A DNA stretch of 64,000 bases, taken from contig OY730171.1 of assembly GCA_963422465.1 (NCBI GenBank), positions 5,166,202 through 5,230,201 on the forward strand, in the 5' to 3' direction. Positions 11,593-24,310 of the stretch are shown one piece after another. Every line of letters starts with the position of its first letter. Position 1 is the first letter of the stretch. Position numbers and translations under genes: made by a program. This DNA comes from Lichina pygmaea. Taxonomy: Eukaryota > Ascomycota > Lichinomycetes > Lichinales > Lichinaceae. Under the pieces are notes generated by a model that saw only the letters and a program-made list of their open reading frames with translations, ran no database searches and had not been told where the DNA came from.

Positions 11593-14500
11593 ATGGCGAC
11601 ACACAAGGACACGCTGTTCCGCTCGGCGGAGATGTCCCTGATCCAGCTGTACCTTGCCAGGGACATTGGGCGCGAGGCCGTCAGCGCTTTGGGCGAACTC
11701 GGCGAAGTCCAGTTCCGAGATGTACGTTCGTTCGGCTTTGCTGAGAGGGGTGTTGATCTTTGGCCGTGGCCGCTTGCACGGCCTTGTCGTGTCGTCGGAG
11801 ATCGACCAAGCTTCACCCGATGGCATGTTGTTGGAGGCTGACTATGGTTGCTCATTACAGCTCAACTCGGAGACGACGGCTTTTCAGCGTACGTTTACCA
11901 AGGAGATCCGGCAGCTTGACAATGTCGAGCGGCAACTACGTACGTGGAGATGGCCTGTCTACGTTTGGATCGTGCGACAGCAACGCTCACGTCACTGTAG
12001 GATTCTTCCATTCGCAGCTTGAGGGCGCCTCGATCCCTCTTCGACCGCTGCCCTCTTCGCCCGAGGCCCTCGCGCTGCCTTCTCGGTCGGAGATCCAAGA
12101 TCTGGCAGAGCGTTGCGGAACCCTAGAGCAGCGAATGGCTTCCCTCATCGACAGCTATGAGACGTTGAAGCGCCGCGAACTGGAGCTCAAGGAGTGGCGA
12201 TGGGTATTACGAGAAGCAGGTGGATTCTTCGATCGCGTACGGCTTCCTTGCCACCCTGGACTGCCTGTCCTGGTTTTGCCGCATCGGTAGCATGGTGACT
12301 GACACGATTGCACAGGCACACGGCCAAGCCGACGACATTCGGACTTCGGCGGACAACGATGAAGCGCCCCTTCTGGAGGATGTCGAAAGACGTGGCTCAC
12401 GCTCGGATGCCGAATCGCACGGAGAACGATCCTTTCACATGATGGACATTGGATTCGTGGCCGGCGTCGTCGCGCGGGATCGGATCGCGGCTCTGGAGCG
12501 GATTCTGTGGCGGACGCTTCGTGGCAACTTGTACATGAACCAGGCCGAGATCCCCGAGCCGCTGACGAACCCAAGCAACAACGAGGCCGTCGACAAGAAC
12601 GTCTTCGTCATCTTCGCTCACGGCAAAGAGATTGTCGCCAAGATCCGGAAGATCTGCGAGACGCTGGGCGCATCGCTGTACAGCGTGGACGAGAACGGCG
12701 ACATGCGACGCGACCAGATCCAGGAGGTCAACACCCGTCTGACCGACCTCGCGTCCGTGCTCGACAACACCAAGCACACGCGTGACGCCGAGCTCACCCA
12801 GATCTCTCGGAGCCTGGCGTCGTGGCTGGTGGTCGTCAAGAAGGAGAAGGGCGTGTACGACGCCCTGAACCGGTTCTCGTACGACTCGGCGCGCAAGACC
12901 CTCGTGGCCGAGGCGTGGTGTCCGACCAACTCGCTCCCCGCCATCCGCGCGACGCTGCAGGACGTCAACTACCGGGCTGGCATGTCGGTGCCGTCGATCG
13001 TCAACGAGCTCCGCACCAACAAGACCCCGCCGACCTACGTCCGCACCAACAAGTTCACCGAGGCGTTCCAGACCATCATCAACGCGTACGGGACGGCCAA
13101 GTACCGGGAGGTCAACCCAGGCTTGCCCACCATCGTCACCTTCCCGTTCCTGTTCGCGGTCATGTTCGGCGACCTCGGGCACGGCTTCATCCTGACGGCC
13201 GCCGCTGCCGCCATGATCCTGTACGAGCGGAGGCTGTCTCGGGCGAAGTTGAACGAGCTGGTCTCCATGGCCTTCTACGGCCGCTACATCATGCTGCTGA
13301 TGGGCGTCTTCTCGATCTACACCGGACTGATCTACAACGACATCTTCTCCAAGTCGTTGACGCTGTTCAAGAGCCAGTGGGAGTGGCCACCGGTCACCAA
13401 GGAGGGACAGGCGGTCGAAGCCTCGCTCAAGGAGCACTACCGATATCCTTTCGGTCTGGACTGGGGCTGGCATGGCACGGAGAACGAGTTGCTGTTCACC
13501 AACAGCTTCAAGATGAAGTTGAGCGTGCTTCTCGGATGGGCTCACGTGAGTCGGAAAGGTGGTTTCCGGCGTCGCTCCCCGCTGACTCTCCGCAGATGAC
13601 GTACTCGTTGTGCTTCTCGTACATCAACGCCCGCCACTTCCGGTCGAGCATCGACATCTGGGGCAACTTCGTCCCGGGACTCATCTTCTTCCAGTCGATC
13701 TTCGGCTACCTCGTGTTCACGATCGTGTACAAGTGGTCTGTCGACTGGCTCGCCATCGGCCAGAGCCCGCCCGGGCTGCTCAACACCCTGATCTACATGT
13801 TCCTCGCCCCAGGCACGGTCGACGAGCCGCTGTATCGTGGCCAGGGCATTCTCCAGGTCATCCTCGTCCTGGTGGCGCTCGCATGCGTGCCGATATTGCT
13901 CTTCCTGAAGCCCTTCTACCTGCGCTGGGAGCACAATCGGGCCCGTGCCCTGGGCTACCGCGGCATCGGCGAGACGACGCGGGTCAGCGCCTTGGACGGC
14001 GACGACGAGGACGAGAATCGCATGATGAACGGCGGCCGCGACAGTTTCGCCAGCGAAGCCGATGCCGCCGTCATGATCACCGAGGACATTGGCCACGGCG
14101 GCGGGGAACACGAAGAGTTTGAATTCGGCGAGGTCATGATCCATCAGGTCATTCACACCATCGGTACGTTGCAGCGTCTTCCTTGCCGTGCCCTTTGTCC
14201 GGTGTCTTCCACGTCCCTCTTGGTGCTGACATGAAAACCTTTCGCGCCAGAATTCTGCCTCAACTGCGTCTCCCACACGGCCTCGTACCTTCGCCTGTGG
14301 GCGCTGTCGCTGGCTCACCAGCAGCTATCGATCGTGCTGTGGAACATGACGATCGGGGCCGCCTTTAAACGCACGGGAGTAGTCGGAGTCATCATGATCG
14401 TTGCCACCTTCTATCTCTGGTTCGTCCTCACGGTCTTTGTGCTCTGCGTCATGGAGGGGACCAGCGCCATGCTGCACAGTCTGCGATTGCACTGGGTCGA

Positions 14501-14691
14501 GGCTATGAGCAAGCATTTCATCGGAGAAGGGGTAAGTCTTTGCCATCTCTAACGTTGGATTTCCACCGTTACGCTGGTCAGCCTGGCCGTGTATGCAGAC
14601 CACTTTGCTCACCACAATGTTGTTGCCGCAGATACCGTTCGAGCCCTTTAGTTTCAAGCTTCTGCTCGAGGAGGACACATCTGAGGGATGA
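11593..14691 (+). CDS. VPH1: V-type proton ATPase subunit a (V0 sector, 116 kDa)
   Basis: Membrane subunit of the vacuolar/Golgi proton pump; its C-terminal half carries protons past the c-ring. Seven exons: 11593-11721, 11861-11939, 12001-12236, 12316-13545, 13596-14163, 14251-14531, 14632-14691, giving about 860 aa, the usual family length. All donors are GT, all acceptors AG, and all phases agree. Exon 1: [20 protein letters not shown]; exon 3 opens [15 protein letters not shown]; exon 4 contains [20 protein letters not shown] and [17 protein letters not shown]; exon 6 holds the functional arginine motif [16 protein letters not shown]; exon 7 ends EEDTSEG. Membrane segments occur from about residue 410 onward. 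Yeast has two paralogues, Vph1 (vacuole) and Stv1 (Golgi); filamentous fungi usually have one, so VPH1 is used as the general name. Confidence 0.95.
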
Positions 14692-15496
14692 GTGCTTTGA
14701 CGGGGTGCAACAAAGTCCTTCTCTCGCGCCTCTTTTGCTTCGATTGGTGTCTTGTCGCGGCAGCTTCCTCCGTCCCCGCACGTTGTAATCACCATCCAAC
14801 TCCCCTGTTCGATCGCCACAATCTGATGAGATGAGATCAGGCACAGCATGTATGTATAATAAGCACTACAAACTGGGAGCATACGCTGCACCGTCGTCTA
14901 CGGTCGTCGGCTACTGTGATTTGGCCATGTCATATCCATCCAGCACAAGCTTTGTGATGCTCATTCCAGAGCCTTTCCCTCTCACGTCATTACGGCGATG
15001 TGCACTTCAGACGTCTGTGCGTGCACACACAACACCAGCCTCCGTGGAACACTTGAACAGAGTTCCCAAAGAGTCACTGACTGCATCCGTCCTCTAGCTC
15101 CACAACCGACGCCTTGCTGGCTGTAAAACCGAGGTGGTCTGTGAATCGGTAGTCGACCTGCCTGCCCTGTAAGGCATACACACGGACGAGGGTGGTCTGC
15201 GGTGGTTCTCTACTTCGTGGTGGTAGGCCTGGAGCTACTCGGTGCTGGAGCTACTTTGTGCTGCTTCGACAATGTTTAGGTACCGTAGGCACCGATGGGC
15301 AGGCGCTGCTGAATGGGTACAGTACTGGTCGGTACGTAGGTGCTTGTAGAGTGACTCGTCTTCTGGGTGCGACGGTGCTTGCGGATATCTACTGTAAGGC
15401 TAAATTGCGGTGGAGAGAAGGCGGAGGAGACGAATGAGAAGAAGAGGAGGAAGAGGCGTTGTGGTAGTAGCAACAACATTGCCTCATGGGCACACA

Positions 15497-15520
15497 CCCC
15501 CCCCCCCCCCCCCCCCCCCC
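15497..15520. repeat. Poly-C tract (24)
   Basis: Uninterrupted C run after a CACACA lead-in. Its length in the assembly may be unreliable. Confidence 0.95.
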
Positions 15521-16207
15521 AATACAGAAATAGCAGCCACCGGTGTCTTGCAACAATGCGTCCTCGATGAAGCTCAGATTGTGAGCTCGACAGGCGATAG
15601 TGAGAGGCTCTCGGTGCCTTTCTCTCTCTCTCTCTCTCTCTCCTTGACGCATTCCAACCAAGGTATCCCAACAGAGGTATCGCAAACCAATACCATCCCA
15701 ACCAAGCTACGCAGCCACAACAAATCAATCAACCAATCAATCAACACAACCAATCCACGGACAGCCCGCTCCAATTGCTACGGTACGGTACATCTCCAGA
15801 ATCCAGCCCCGTTCGGTCTTCCATGCTGCAAGAGCTCGATTGCAAGAGCCCAGTAAGCCTTGCGAATGATATTCGGCCAGGAATCTTCTTGGATGGCTGT
15901 GCTGGGCTCAGACCAGTGCGTCTTACGGCACCGTATCGTGATTGCCGGTGTGTCCGACTGTTGTATGAGGTTACGCCATCGACTGTTCCATGGCCACTCT
16001 CCCTACTCTTCGATGAACAATCTCTCGGGTCTTCCATGGCCCACTCTCTCGACTCTTCCATGACCCCTTTTGGAGGAAAAAAAAAAGGTTTCTTCTGCGA
16101 GCTACGGCACATGATCATCTTACTCGAAGCTTCTAGGTCCGGCTGTTGAGTATTTACACACAATCTTCTGGTGTTGGTGGGATAGGGGTTTCTCTCTTTT
16201 ATTTCTT

Positions 16208-16233
16208 GGGGGGGGGGGGGGGGGGGGGGGGGG
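16208..16233. repeat. Poly-G tract (26)
   Basis: Uninterrupted G run followed by TGTGGGG. About 0.7 kb from the poly-C tract, and complementary to it when folded. Confidence 0.95.
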
Positions 16234-17265
16234 TGTGGGGGGCAGGCAGGGCACAAGGAGGCTTGGGTCTATGCTGTACGGTACCGTAACTACCAGTTGG
16301 AGCTTCCTCACTATGCAGTGTCAAAACTGTTATATTTGTGCTGACAAGGGGATTCTGGTCTTTCGGAGATGGCTTGGCGTGGGTTTGGAGGTTGCTTGGG
16401 GGTTGCTTGCGAATCGTTCAGGGCGAGTGTAGTGGTTGACGATGGACAATGGAGGGACTGAGTCGTGGTGAGTGCAGTACTATACGGTGCTGTTGTGCAA
16501 GAATACTCATCACTTCGGAATCTACAGGTGTCCTATACACATTCTCTTTTGAGCCTACATCGACGGCTGCGACTGCCCGAGATGCACCCACTCCTTTCAT
16601 CCACTGCCTACTTGGCTTTCGAGAGCTACGTATCTTGTGACCCTCAAGTGCGCAATGCAGCTGCCACAGCTCATGCAGTCCTCTGGACGCAGCAGTGATG
16701 GCCGATTAGGAATGTTCATGATGGTCAACGTCCCTGACGAGGGCTATTCGTGGATCTGGCTGTTTTTCTGCTGGCTCCGCCAACATCTAAGATCTGACAC
16801 CGACGCCTGGCACCTGGCAACTGGCACCCGACGCCCGACACCTGACCCACTTCGGGGTTGGTACTCATGCGGGAACAAGAGAAGATGAGAGGAAACAAGG
16901 AGACAAGGGAAGAATGGCAAAGAGGAAGAGGAAGAGGAAAGAGAGGAAAGAGAAGAGGAAAGTGCAGACAGGGAATGAAGGAAAACGGGTCAAGAGCACA
17001 CAAAGAATCGAGCAACCGGACGAGAGAAGAACCGAAGGATGTCAGACCGAAGCAGGTGCATCACCGTTCGCAAAGACCGAGCTGGCAGGATGACCCTCGA
17101 AGACCGCAACGAGCGTGATTGGCGGTGACCAGCCCCGGCGACCAGCCCCGGCATCATCGCATGTTGACCCACGCATCTCCACGGCGAACATGCCAACCAG
17201 AGGGCATCCGTCATCATTCAAAAGGTTTCTCGTCCCTATCATGATCGCCATCTCGTCAGAGCCCA

Positions 17266-17350
17266 TTACGATCGTACGCTGCCGCCTCGACTCCTACTCC
17301 CAGCATTGTTGCTGCTTGTGGAATGAAGACCGGTGTCGTTAGACGACGCC

Positions 17351-17389
<39 letters not shown>

Positions 17390-18835
17390 GTGTTCTTCCC
17401 CGCGGCCAGTTTTGCCTTGCATTCGTCGCAGTACCACGTCTCTGGATGAAGGGAAAAAGAAGCGACGTGTTAGCAGCGTCCGATCGGCTTGCGCGGCATG
17501 TTGTCCGAGGGGCTCTGCGCAAAACGGAGTATACTGATCGGAATATTGGGGAGCTGAGCTACGAAGACAAGATTCCGCGGGACCCCAGAAACGCTGGGTC
17601 CAGGTGTCAAGGAAACGGAACAAAAGAGATGGCCTTTCTGACAGGATGAAGAGAGATTGGAGACGATGACGCCGGAAGAATCACAAAATGCGTCAAGGAC
17701 ATACCGTTCTTCCCCGGCGGCTTCGTCAAGCCGACGCAGTTCAGGTGGAACCACTCCCTCGGACACTCCTTGGCGTCGCACGCCACCATGCTCCCGTAGC
17801 TGACCTGGTTGCAGTAGCAGTACCGCGGCTCGAGCGAGCTGCTACCCTCGTCGTCCTCGTCCTCTTCGGCCCCGGCTTCCTCGTCCTCTTCCTCTGCTTC
17901 TGCCGGTTCGGCGTCGCCGTCGTCGTCTTCGCGGCCAGGCTCGCCCTCGCGGTTGGTCGTCGCTTCGCCGCCGGCCGTAGCGGCAGGGTCTAGCGGGTCG
18001 TCCTTGATCCTTGCCGTCGTCGTCGTCGTCGTCGTCGTCGTCTTCGAAGTCCCCCGTTCTCCACGGGCCCTCGGACTTTCGGCCGGCGGCGAGTTCGATG
18101 GGGGTTGGTGCCGCACAGAGCTGGTCGCCCCGCTTTTCTTCGCTGCCCGTTTCGCGGCGGACACGCCGTCTCCGCCCCGCGATGACCGCGATCGAAGCTG
18201 CTCCGGGAAAGTGGCGTTGACGGGGGTGCTCGTCTTGGACGACCTGCTCGAGCCGCGCGGCATCGCCGTGGCGGTGTTGATGGACGTAGGATTCTTGTTG
18301 CTCACGCCTGCCGAGGCGCCGCGCGTCGAGACACCGTCGTCGTCTTCTGCTTCCCCTATCCCCCGGACGACACTTTCCTTGGCCTTGGCCGACCCAGGAC
18401 GGCGAGGACTACCACCGCCGCCGTCATCGCCTTTCGACGCGTCGCCCAGACCTCGTTCGTTCTTGCTTTCGGGGTGGGGATCCTTTGCCGGCTTGGCGAC
18501 CGCCTTGGCCGAGCTCTTGCCCTCGGAGAGGTTTGTCTTGGCGGATGTCGGACCGGGCTCATCGTGTACGGCCGCCGAAGCATCGTTCGCGACGTGGAGC
18601 TGATTCGAGGTCGACGACGATGGTCTGCGACGACCACCAGAAGCCACGTCCGCGCTGGACGCCGGCCCCGAGTCTTGCCGGCCTCGACCCGTCGCTGGGC
18701 GCTGCTGAGTCGGTTGCAGAAGGGGGCTGCTACCGGGGTTGTCCTTCGACACGGCTGGAAGACTGGGTTGCACAGGCGACGAGGCCAAAGACGGAGTCGC
18801 CGCCGGGGCCGCATTGCTATTGTTGTTGCTGTTGC

Positions 18836-18908
<73 letters not shown>

Positions 18909-18981
18909 GATGCCGCTGCTGCTATTGATGGCCGTCGGGGGTTTCGCGCTGCTCCTATCGTTGCTGTCGTTGTCGTTGTCG

Positions 18982-19013
<32 letters not shown>

Positions 19014-19426
19014 GGTCCTAGAGAATCCCCACAACGTTTCAGAACAATGCTCCATAAAAGCAGCCATGGGGCGCTGCCACCAACCGTTTCCTGGCGTTGG
19101 CCGTCGCCGTTGCTGTCGCCCCGCTGCGCACTCGCTTCTTCGATCCGTCGGCCGCAGGCGTGCTCCGCGGACTCCGGCCCTCGACGACCCTGGCGCTTCC
19201 GTGGCCCGTCTCCGACGGCTCGAGCTGCGGCGATGCGGCAGCGGCCGCTCCAGGCGCCGCGCGGCTCGGAGCTGCCTTCTCGGTCCGCCGCCTTTTGTTC
19301 GAATGCAGTTCGTTGTTCGAGGAAGCGGTGTTCGTCGGCGGCACAAGCAGCGTCGCGCTCTCGGCTGCTTTCTTCGACTTGGCCGGAGCGCTTCCCTTCT
19401 TGGATGACGCCGCCGTGGTCAACGTT

Positions 19427-19458
<32 letters not shown>

Positions 19459-20349
19459 TGTCGCCGTCGCGGCCGATGGCGTGGGCGCGGCACCCCGTTG
19501 GCGGCTGGGCCCGCTGTCTTGAACGACTGGGTCTGGAGGCTGCAGCCGGCTCCGTCTGGCGGCCATCGCTTCCCTCCGACTCTCGCTCCGAGACGCCATC
19601 TCCTCGCTCGTCAGACCCGCAAGGCTGCTGGCGTTCGCCACGTCCCGGCGCGGCCGTTCGTTGGACGATCCATTCGTCCTGCTGCCGGGCTTCTCTGCGT
19701 ACGCCCAGTGGCTGAGGCTACCATGGCGCGCTTCGTCGCTGATCTCGTTGCCGACGGAGCCGTACGAGCTCTCGCACCGCGCGAGCTGCTTCTGAAGCGC
19801 TTGCGTCGCCGTCGAGATGACGTGGTTCTTCTCGTCCAAGCTGACGAGGATCTCGGTCAAGGTTACCCGGAGGTTGAAGAAGAGCTCCCGGCGGCGCCAC
19901 TCCGCTTGGTCGCCGGTCGCAGCGACAGCCCCACTCGAGGGTTCGGCATCAGAAGAACTCGTCAGAAAAGGCTGGGAGGCGGTCGGTTCTCCGGGAGAGA
20001 ACGCATTTGCCGCCGTCGCTGGGGCTGGAGTGTTCAGCGCGGCCTCAGTGAGCTCGCGCAAGGTATTCTCGGGGCCGTAAAGCTTTGCGTCGACTTCCTT
20101 GAGGAGGCCAAAGTGTCGGACGACCTCTTTTGGAAGAGCGGTGATCGCGTCGGTGAAGTGGGTGATGGCCGGAAGGAAGCCTGGCGCCTTCGTCCGCTTC
20201 TGGCCTTCGAGAGGCCCATCACCAGAGGGACGAGAAGCTCCGTTCGCCCTTGTCGAGCTCCGAGCTGGGTTGGTCCGAGTCTGGCGTACAGGTTGGGCTC
20301 GACGACCGGGTGCCGGGGCGGGAGCCGGCTGCGACGGCGTCGTCTTCAT
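17266..20349 (-). CDS. ING-family PHD-finger chromatin protein (Pho23/Yng-like)
   Basis: Histone H3K4-methyl reader of the ING family, normally a subunit of a histone deacetylase or acetyltransferase complex. Three exons: 20349-19085, 19017-17705, 17441-17266, total 917 aa in frame. The ING domain is near the N-terminus: [40 protein letters not shown]. The PHD finger is C-terminal: [40 protein letters not shown], then across the intron [15 protein letters not shown] (C4HC3 spacing complete). The linker is very long and low complexity, with Thr, Ser and a long poly-Asn run, and a poly-Gln tail after the PHD. The first intron (GTTGGT donor, 67 nt) is the weakest join; it is chosen because it restores frame and uses a CTCTAG acceptor. 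A further in-frame ATG at 20466 would add 39 residues. Confidence 0.85.
17353..17389. repeat. CTG/CAG triplet repeat coding poly-Gln
   Basis: About 12 CAG units on the minus strand, read as poly-Gln just after the PHD finger of the ING-family protein. Confidence 0.9.
18838..18909. repeat. TTG/CAA... triplet repeat coding poly-Asn
   Basis: Uninterrupted run of 24 TTG units on the plus strand; on the minus strand it is read in frame as AAC (Asn). A second shorter TTG array lies at about 18982-19013. Both sit in exon 2 of the ING-family gene. Confidence 0.9.
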
Positions 20350-20813
20350 GAAAGATGGAGAGGATCCCACCAGATAGCTTCGTGCAGATGCAGAATGTCC
20401 CAAATGTGCGGGTCCAACTGCAGATCGTGGCCAGTGGATCACAGAGACTGGCTGGTCAGGGAGCATCCATCGATGCGACCTCTTCGGTCATCGAGCAGAG
20501 ACTGAAAAGGGCAGTAAGTGAGGCAAGATAAAAGAGTCATCTGCCTTAAGACGGTGCCTTGGGAGGTAGTGCAGATTCACTGTTCCTTGAAAGAGAGGAG
20601 AGATGATCACGATTTGCGCCATGCGCGCCGGCGATTGCCGGAACTCATGATCCAAGCGGCACGTGACTGATAGGGGGACCAAGGCACGGAAATACAAGAT
20701 TCCGGGTTATTCCGTGTCGACTTTTGAATTGGCCTGCCAAATCACCCCTCCACAAGCATGTGAAAAATGTGAGGATCTATCGTGGACGCGTCTAGAGCGC
20801 CGACAATGCCATC
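20350..20813. promoter_or_regulatory. Divergent promoter region, ING-family gene / TFB1
   Basis: 464 bp separate the two start codons, which face away from each other. The region must drive both genes. No canonical elements were assigned. Confidence 0.6.
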
Positions 20814-22884
20814 ATGGCAGCTGCGCAAGGATCAGCATCTTACAAGAAAAGGGAAGGGACCCTTGCGCTGTCAGATGATCGAGAGACTGTCAAATGGACC
20901 CCGTCTGCGGCCCCGGCAGGCCCGTCCGTCGTCTCGTTCGGCGTATCATCAATCACTAGTCAGTCACCACGGTCGACTTTACAAATATGAGATAAGAGGA
21001 AGCTGGTTCTGACAAGGCCCTGCTGCGGTAGATCTACAGCAGACTCCTGCGAGTAGTGCGAAAGTGATGCTGAAGATCTTCAGTCAGCTGCCGGGCTCCC
21101 CCGCTCCCGAGACCCACGTCTTCACGTTCACGGCGCCAAGCTCGGCCAGAGCAGAGGCGGACGCTATCAAGGATGCACTCAGCACCGCCATTCAGGCCGT
21201 CAAAGCCAGATCTGACCTGGGTCTTGCCGCTGCCGGAGCGGGTATTGGTGGCTCGCCGGCGCCCGCTGTCGCCAACGCCGTCTCCAGCGCGGCTGACACG
21301 GGAAACAAGGCGAGCGGATGGTATGACGATGCCCGGTTGCTCTCGGACGTCGAGCTCCAAAAGTCTCTGTTGAAGGCCGATGCGGCCCTCCAGAAGACGT
21401 TCATGGAATCGCTGCGGACGAAGCCCGAGTCGATCAGCAATGCGCAGTTTACGGCGCAGTTCTGGTCGACGAGGATCCCGCTGCTGCGAGCACATGCCAT
21501 CGAGAAGAACCAGAGCCGCGGGGCGTACAATGTCCTGTCGACCATCAAGTCGCGGACGGACGACAACGTCACCCGCTTGAGCATCAGCAAGGAACAGATT
21601 CAATTGATATTCAGCCAGCACCCGCTCATCAAACGAGTGTACGATGAGAACGTCCCCAAGCTCAATGAATCGGCCTTCTGGGCCAAGTTCTTCCAAAGCC
21701 GGCTTTTCAAGAAGCTGAAAGGCGAGAGGATTGTTGACACGGACTCTTTTGATCCCATCATCGACAAGTACCTACGTGAGAACGAGGATGTTGGCGGCAG
21801 GAGCAGGCCGGTGTCGGACGTTCACGTTCCACATATCATCGATATCGAGGGCAACGAGGAGAACCATAGCCAGCGTAGAGGCAATCAGCCGGATTTGACG
21901 ATGAGGCCTGCCAACCTCGACAAGGCTCCTATCATCCGCACGCTCAACCGACTGAGCGAGCGAATCATGGCGGAGATGGCGCCTGCAGATGTCCATCGGT
22001 CACATCACGCAGAAACGGCAGAGGAAACGTTCAGAGAGCTCGAGTTGCATGACTTGCAAGGGGACGCCGACGAGCATCGAATAATTCTCAATGTCAAAGA
22101 TCAGCAGCGATTCTTTGCGGATGGCACCGATCGAGACGGCGCTGAGGATGCTGCGTCAGGTCTTGTCACCGACCCGTCGCAAGCGTTGGCCCTCGTAGGG
22201 AGAGGTCTGCAACAGGCCGTCGAAGGACCAGATGGGATGAGCTTGAAGGATGCTATTGGCTTCGACGAGGCCAGCGACGACGATGACGACGACGACGACG
22301 ACGAGGATATGGCCGAGAACAACGTCGAACAAAAGCCAGGACGTCTTGGGAGCAAGGTCAGCCTTGGCAAGGCAACCAAGCAGGTCCTCGGAGCCGTCGC
22401 TCAACGGAGGGCTCAGACCGAAGACATGCTACACCCCAGCACCTCGGCACAAGACCGATTGTCAACAACGGCAGCCAAGCCATATGGCATATCGGCGGCG
22501 CTGTTCGACCGCGTGACCCTGACGCACGCGACGACAACCGAATTTCTGCACCATTTTTGGACCGTGTTTCTGTCGGGTGACGCCGGTCGAGCCGACGAGC
22601 TGACGGGGCTCGCCGAGTCGCTCGATCGAGCGACGGCGCGGTTCGAGGCGGTGGCGCAGGACGCCGAGGCCGAACGCGGCGCTGAGATCGAGCGGCGGAA
22701 GCAGGAGGTCCGCGACGTGTACCAGGCCACGGGCAAGAAGATCAGATTCCGACGCGACATGATCGCCGGCGGCGAGAAGGCTGTCGTCGATATCCTCGCC
22801 CCGACCGTCAAGGCAGTCGGCCTGGCCCGGACGCAGTACAAGAAGGCGCTTGTCGCTGCGGGCGCGACACTCGCGGAGACGTGA
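20814..22884 (+). CDS. TFB1: TFIIH core subunit Tfb1 (p62 homologue)
   Basis: Subunit of general transcription and nucleotide-excision-repair factor TFIIH. Two exons: 20814-20958 and 21032-22884, 665 aa. Exon 1 encodes MAAAQGSASYKKREGTLALS and ends in phase 1; the GTCAGT donor joined to the CGGTAG acceptor rebuilds the family sequence SSITNLQQTPASSAKVMLKI, which is the strongest reason for this join. Residues 1 to about 105 form the N-terminal PH/PTB domain that binds activators and XPG/XPC-type partners. Two BSD domains follow; the second contains NESAFWAKFFQSRLFKKLKG (about 21664-21723). A run of Asp lies at about 22276-22312. A start at 21067 would delete the PH domain and is rejected. Confidence 0.93.
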
Positions 22885-23613
22885 TCCTTGCGCCAAGCCC
22901 ATCTCCGTGTGTCACCTAGCTTTGTGCCCTGCTCTGTAGGCGACGGCTTCTTTGGAGATTGCTTTCTTTTCTCTCTCCCTTCCGTCTCGATACTTCCTGG
23001 GCCAGAAACTCCTCATTCAAAGGTTCTTCCAGACTCTCCGCCTGGAACGACCCCTACCCCGCCCCCGAACCTTGATCTTCCTGTTCTCTTGCGGGTAGCA
23101 TCTTGATATTTCGCGCAGATAGACTAGAAGCATAGCGTCTGGCGCATGGGTAGTTCTAAGACGTGGAAACTGCTGCTGCTGGGTGTCGCAAGCTTCAACC
23201 AAACCACTGTCACAGACAAATCTGGATGGCATGCATGGACCAACGTCACCACTACCGTCACTCTTCATATCAGCCCGTACACATGACCTTCGTTGCACGT
23301 TGAGCAACTCTGCCAGCCATGGATTTACGAGGCTACTGAATGGAGCGGAGGATGATGCGATATTACATACGTTCCGTGTGTGTCTGGACGGCCCAAAATG
23401 GAAGAAAGCACGTTGACATCGCGGGGGATCGAACTCAAAACTATACTGTACCGTACATATACACGCACACTCATCCAGTCCTCAAAAATCTCAAAAATTA
23501 CAGCGTTAACTGCTAAACTCTCCCGGAAGGCCCCCAGTGCAAGCAACCTAGGATATTTTATTATCTTTTTCAAGGGCCAACTTGTGTTCGAGTTTGGCCA
23601 GACCCCATATTAC

Positions 23614-23645
23614 CACACCTCTATTTGATTTTAGAGGTGTGGTGT
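23614..23645. repeat. Inverted repeat (hairpin)
   Basis: ACCACACCTCTA and TAGAGGTGTGGT arms around a short AT-rich loop. It could be a terminator-like or element-derived structure. Confidence 0.75.
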
Positions 23646-24310
23646 GGGCGGCACCAAGCGGACGATGATTGTCTTTACGGGGCAACTTTGATATATATCA
23701 AGTTCTTTTACAGCTAGGCCACGAGGGCCTAGGCTGTATTGCCCCACGCTCTTGAAAGAGTGTCGCCGGGGGAGGATATATAAGGTAAGATCGGGATTGG
23801 GGAGGAGTGTGTTATTCGAAAGAGAGACAGCAAGACATAGTCATCACGTGCTACTGGAAACTCTGTGGATAGGGGCTCGCTGACTGTCTTAGACCAACGA
23901 CTCCTGTTAAAAAAAATAACCCCCCAACCCCACTTGTTGAGAATGCCATCACCGAGACCCCAGCTGCGGAGTCCCGCGCCACCAAGAGCTGAGCTTGAGA
24001 ATCTACACCCATGCGAGAGCAGGCAGCAGCGCCAGGAGCAGGTGTCGCATATACAAGCGGGGGCTATTCCCCTCACCTCGAGCAGGTAGAGTTGCGAGAC
24101 TTCCCAGAACTGAACATCCTTCTCATCTCCACCCATCATAAGAGCATGGTTATTATATATCTGCTTGACAACACCAGACTGCATGTAAGAGTCAATTTGG
24201 TCTGATATTTTTTGGGTGACTACTATTCTAGAACCACCCACGTCGTCGCATGTTAGCCCACGCAGATCAAAGCTCCTCTTTCTATATACAAATCTTGCAG
24301 TCAATTGGCA
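23614..24310 (+). mobile_element. Possible LTR-type relic (family uncertain), fossil
   Basis: Features that resemble an LTR: a TATATAAGG box near 23775-23784 followed by a leader-like GAGAGACAGCAAGAC, stem-loops at 23614-23645 (ACACCTCTA against TAGAGGTGT) and 23710-23737 (ACAGCTAGGCC against GGCCTAGGCTGT), and TTGGCACCCTGAACC near 24305-24319, which has the look of a primer-binding site. No gag or pol coding follows, so only an end fragment could be present. Old and low confidence. Confidence 0.25.

Larger units (their letters stand above)
14692..17265. other. Convergent intergenic region with long homopolymers
   Basis: Between the 3' ends of the V-ATPase (+) and ING/PHD (-) genes. No coding gene is supported. 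It holds a C run at 15497-15520, a G run at 16208-16233, a CT dinucleotide run near 15620-15642, CAAT-type repeats near 15722-15750, and a purine-rich AGAG/AAGAGG stretch at 16870-16980. Confidence 0.55.

Noticed and set aside
12397-13545. 382-codon minus-strand ORF opposite the V-ATPase gene
   Set aside because: Shadow of conserved subunit a exon 4.
23415-23440. tRNA-like B box (GTTCGATCC on the minus strand)
   Set aside because: The flanks cannot form a T stem, and no acceptor or anticodon arm is found. At most a SINE-like or chance match.
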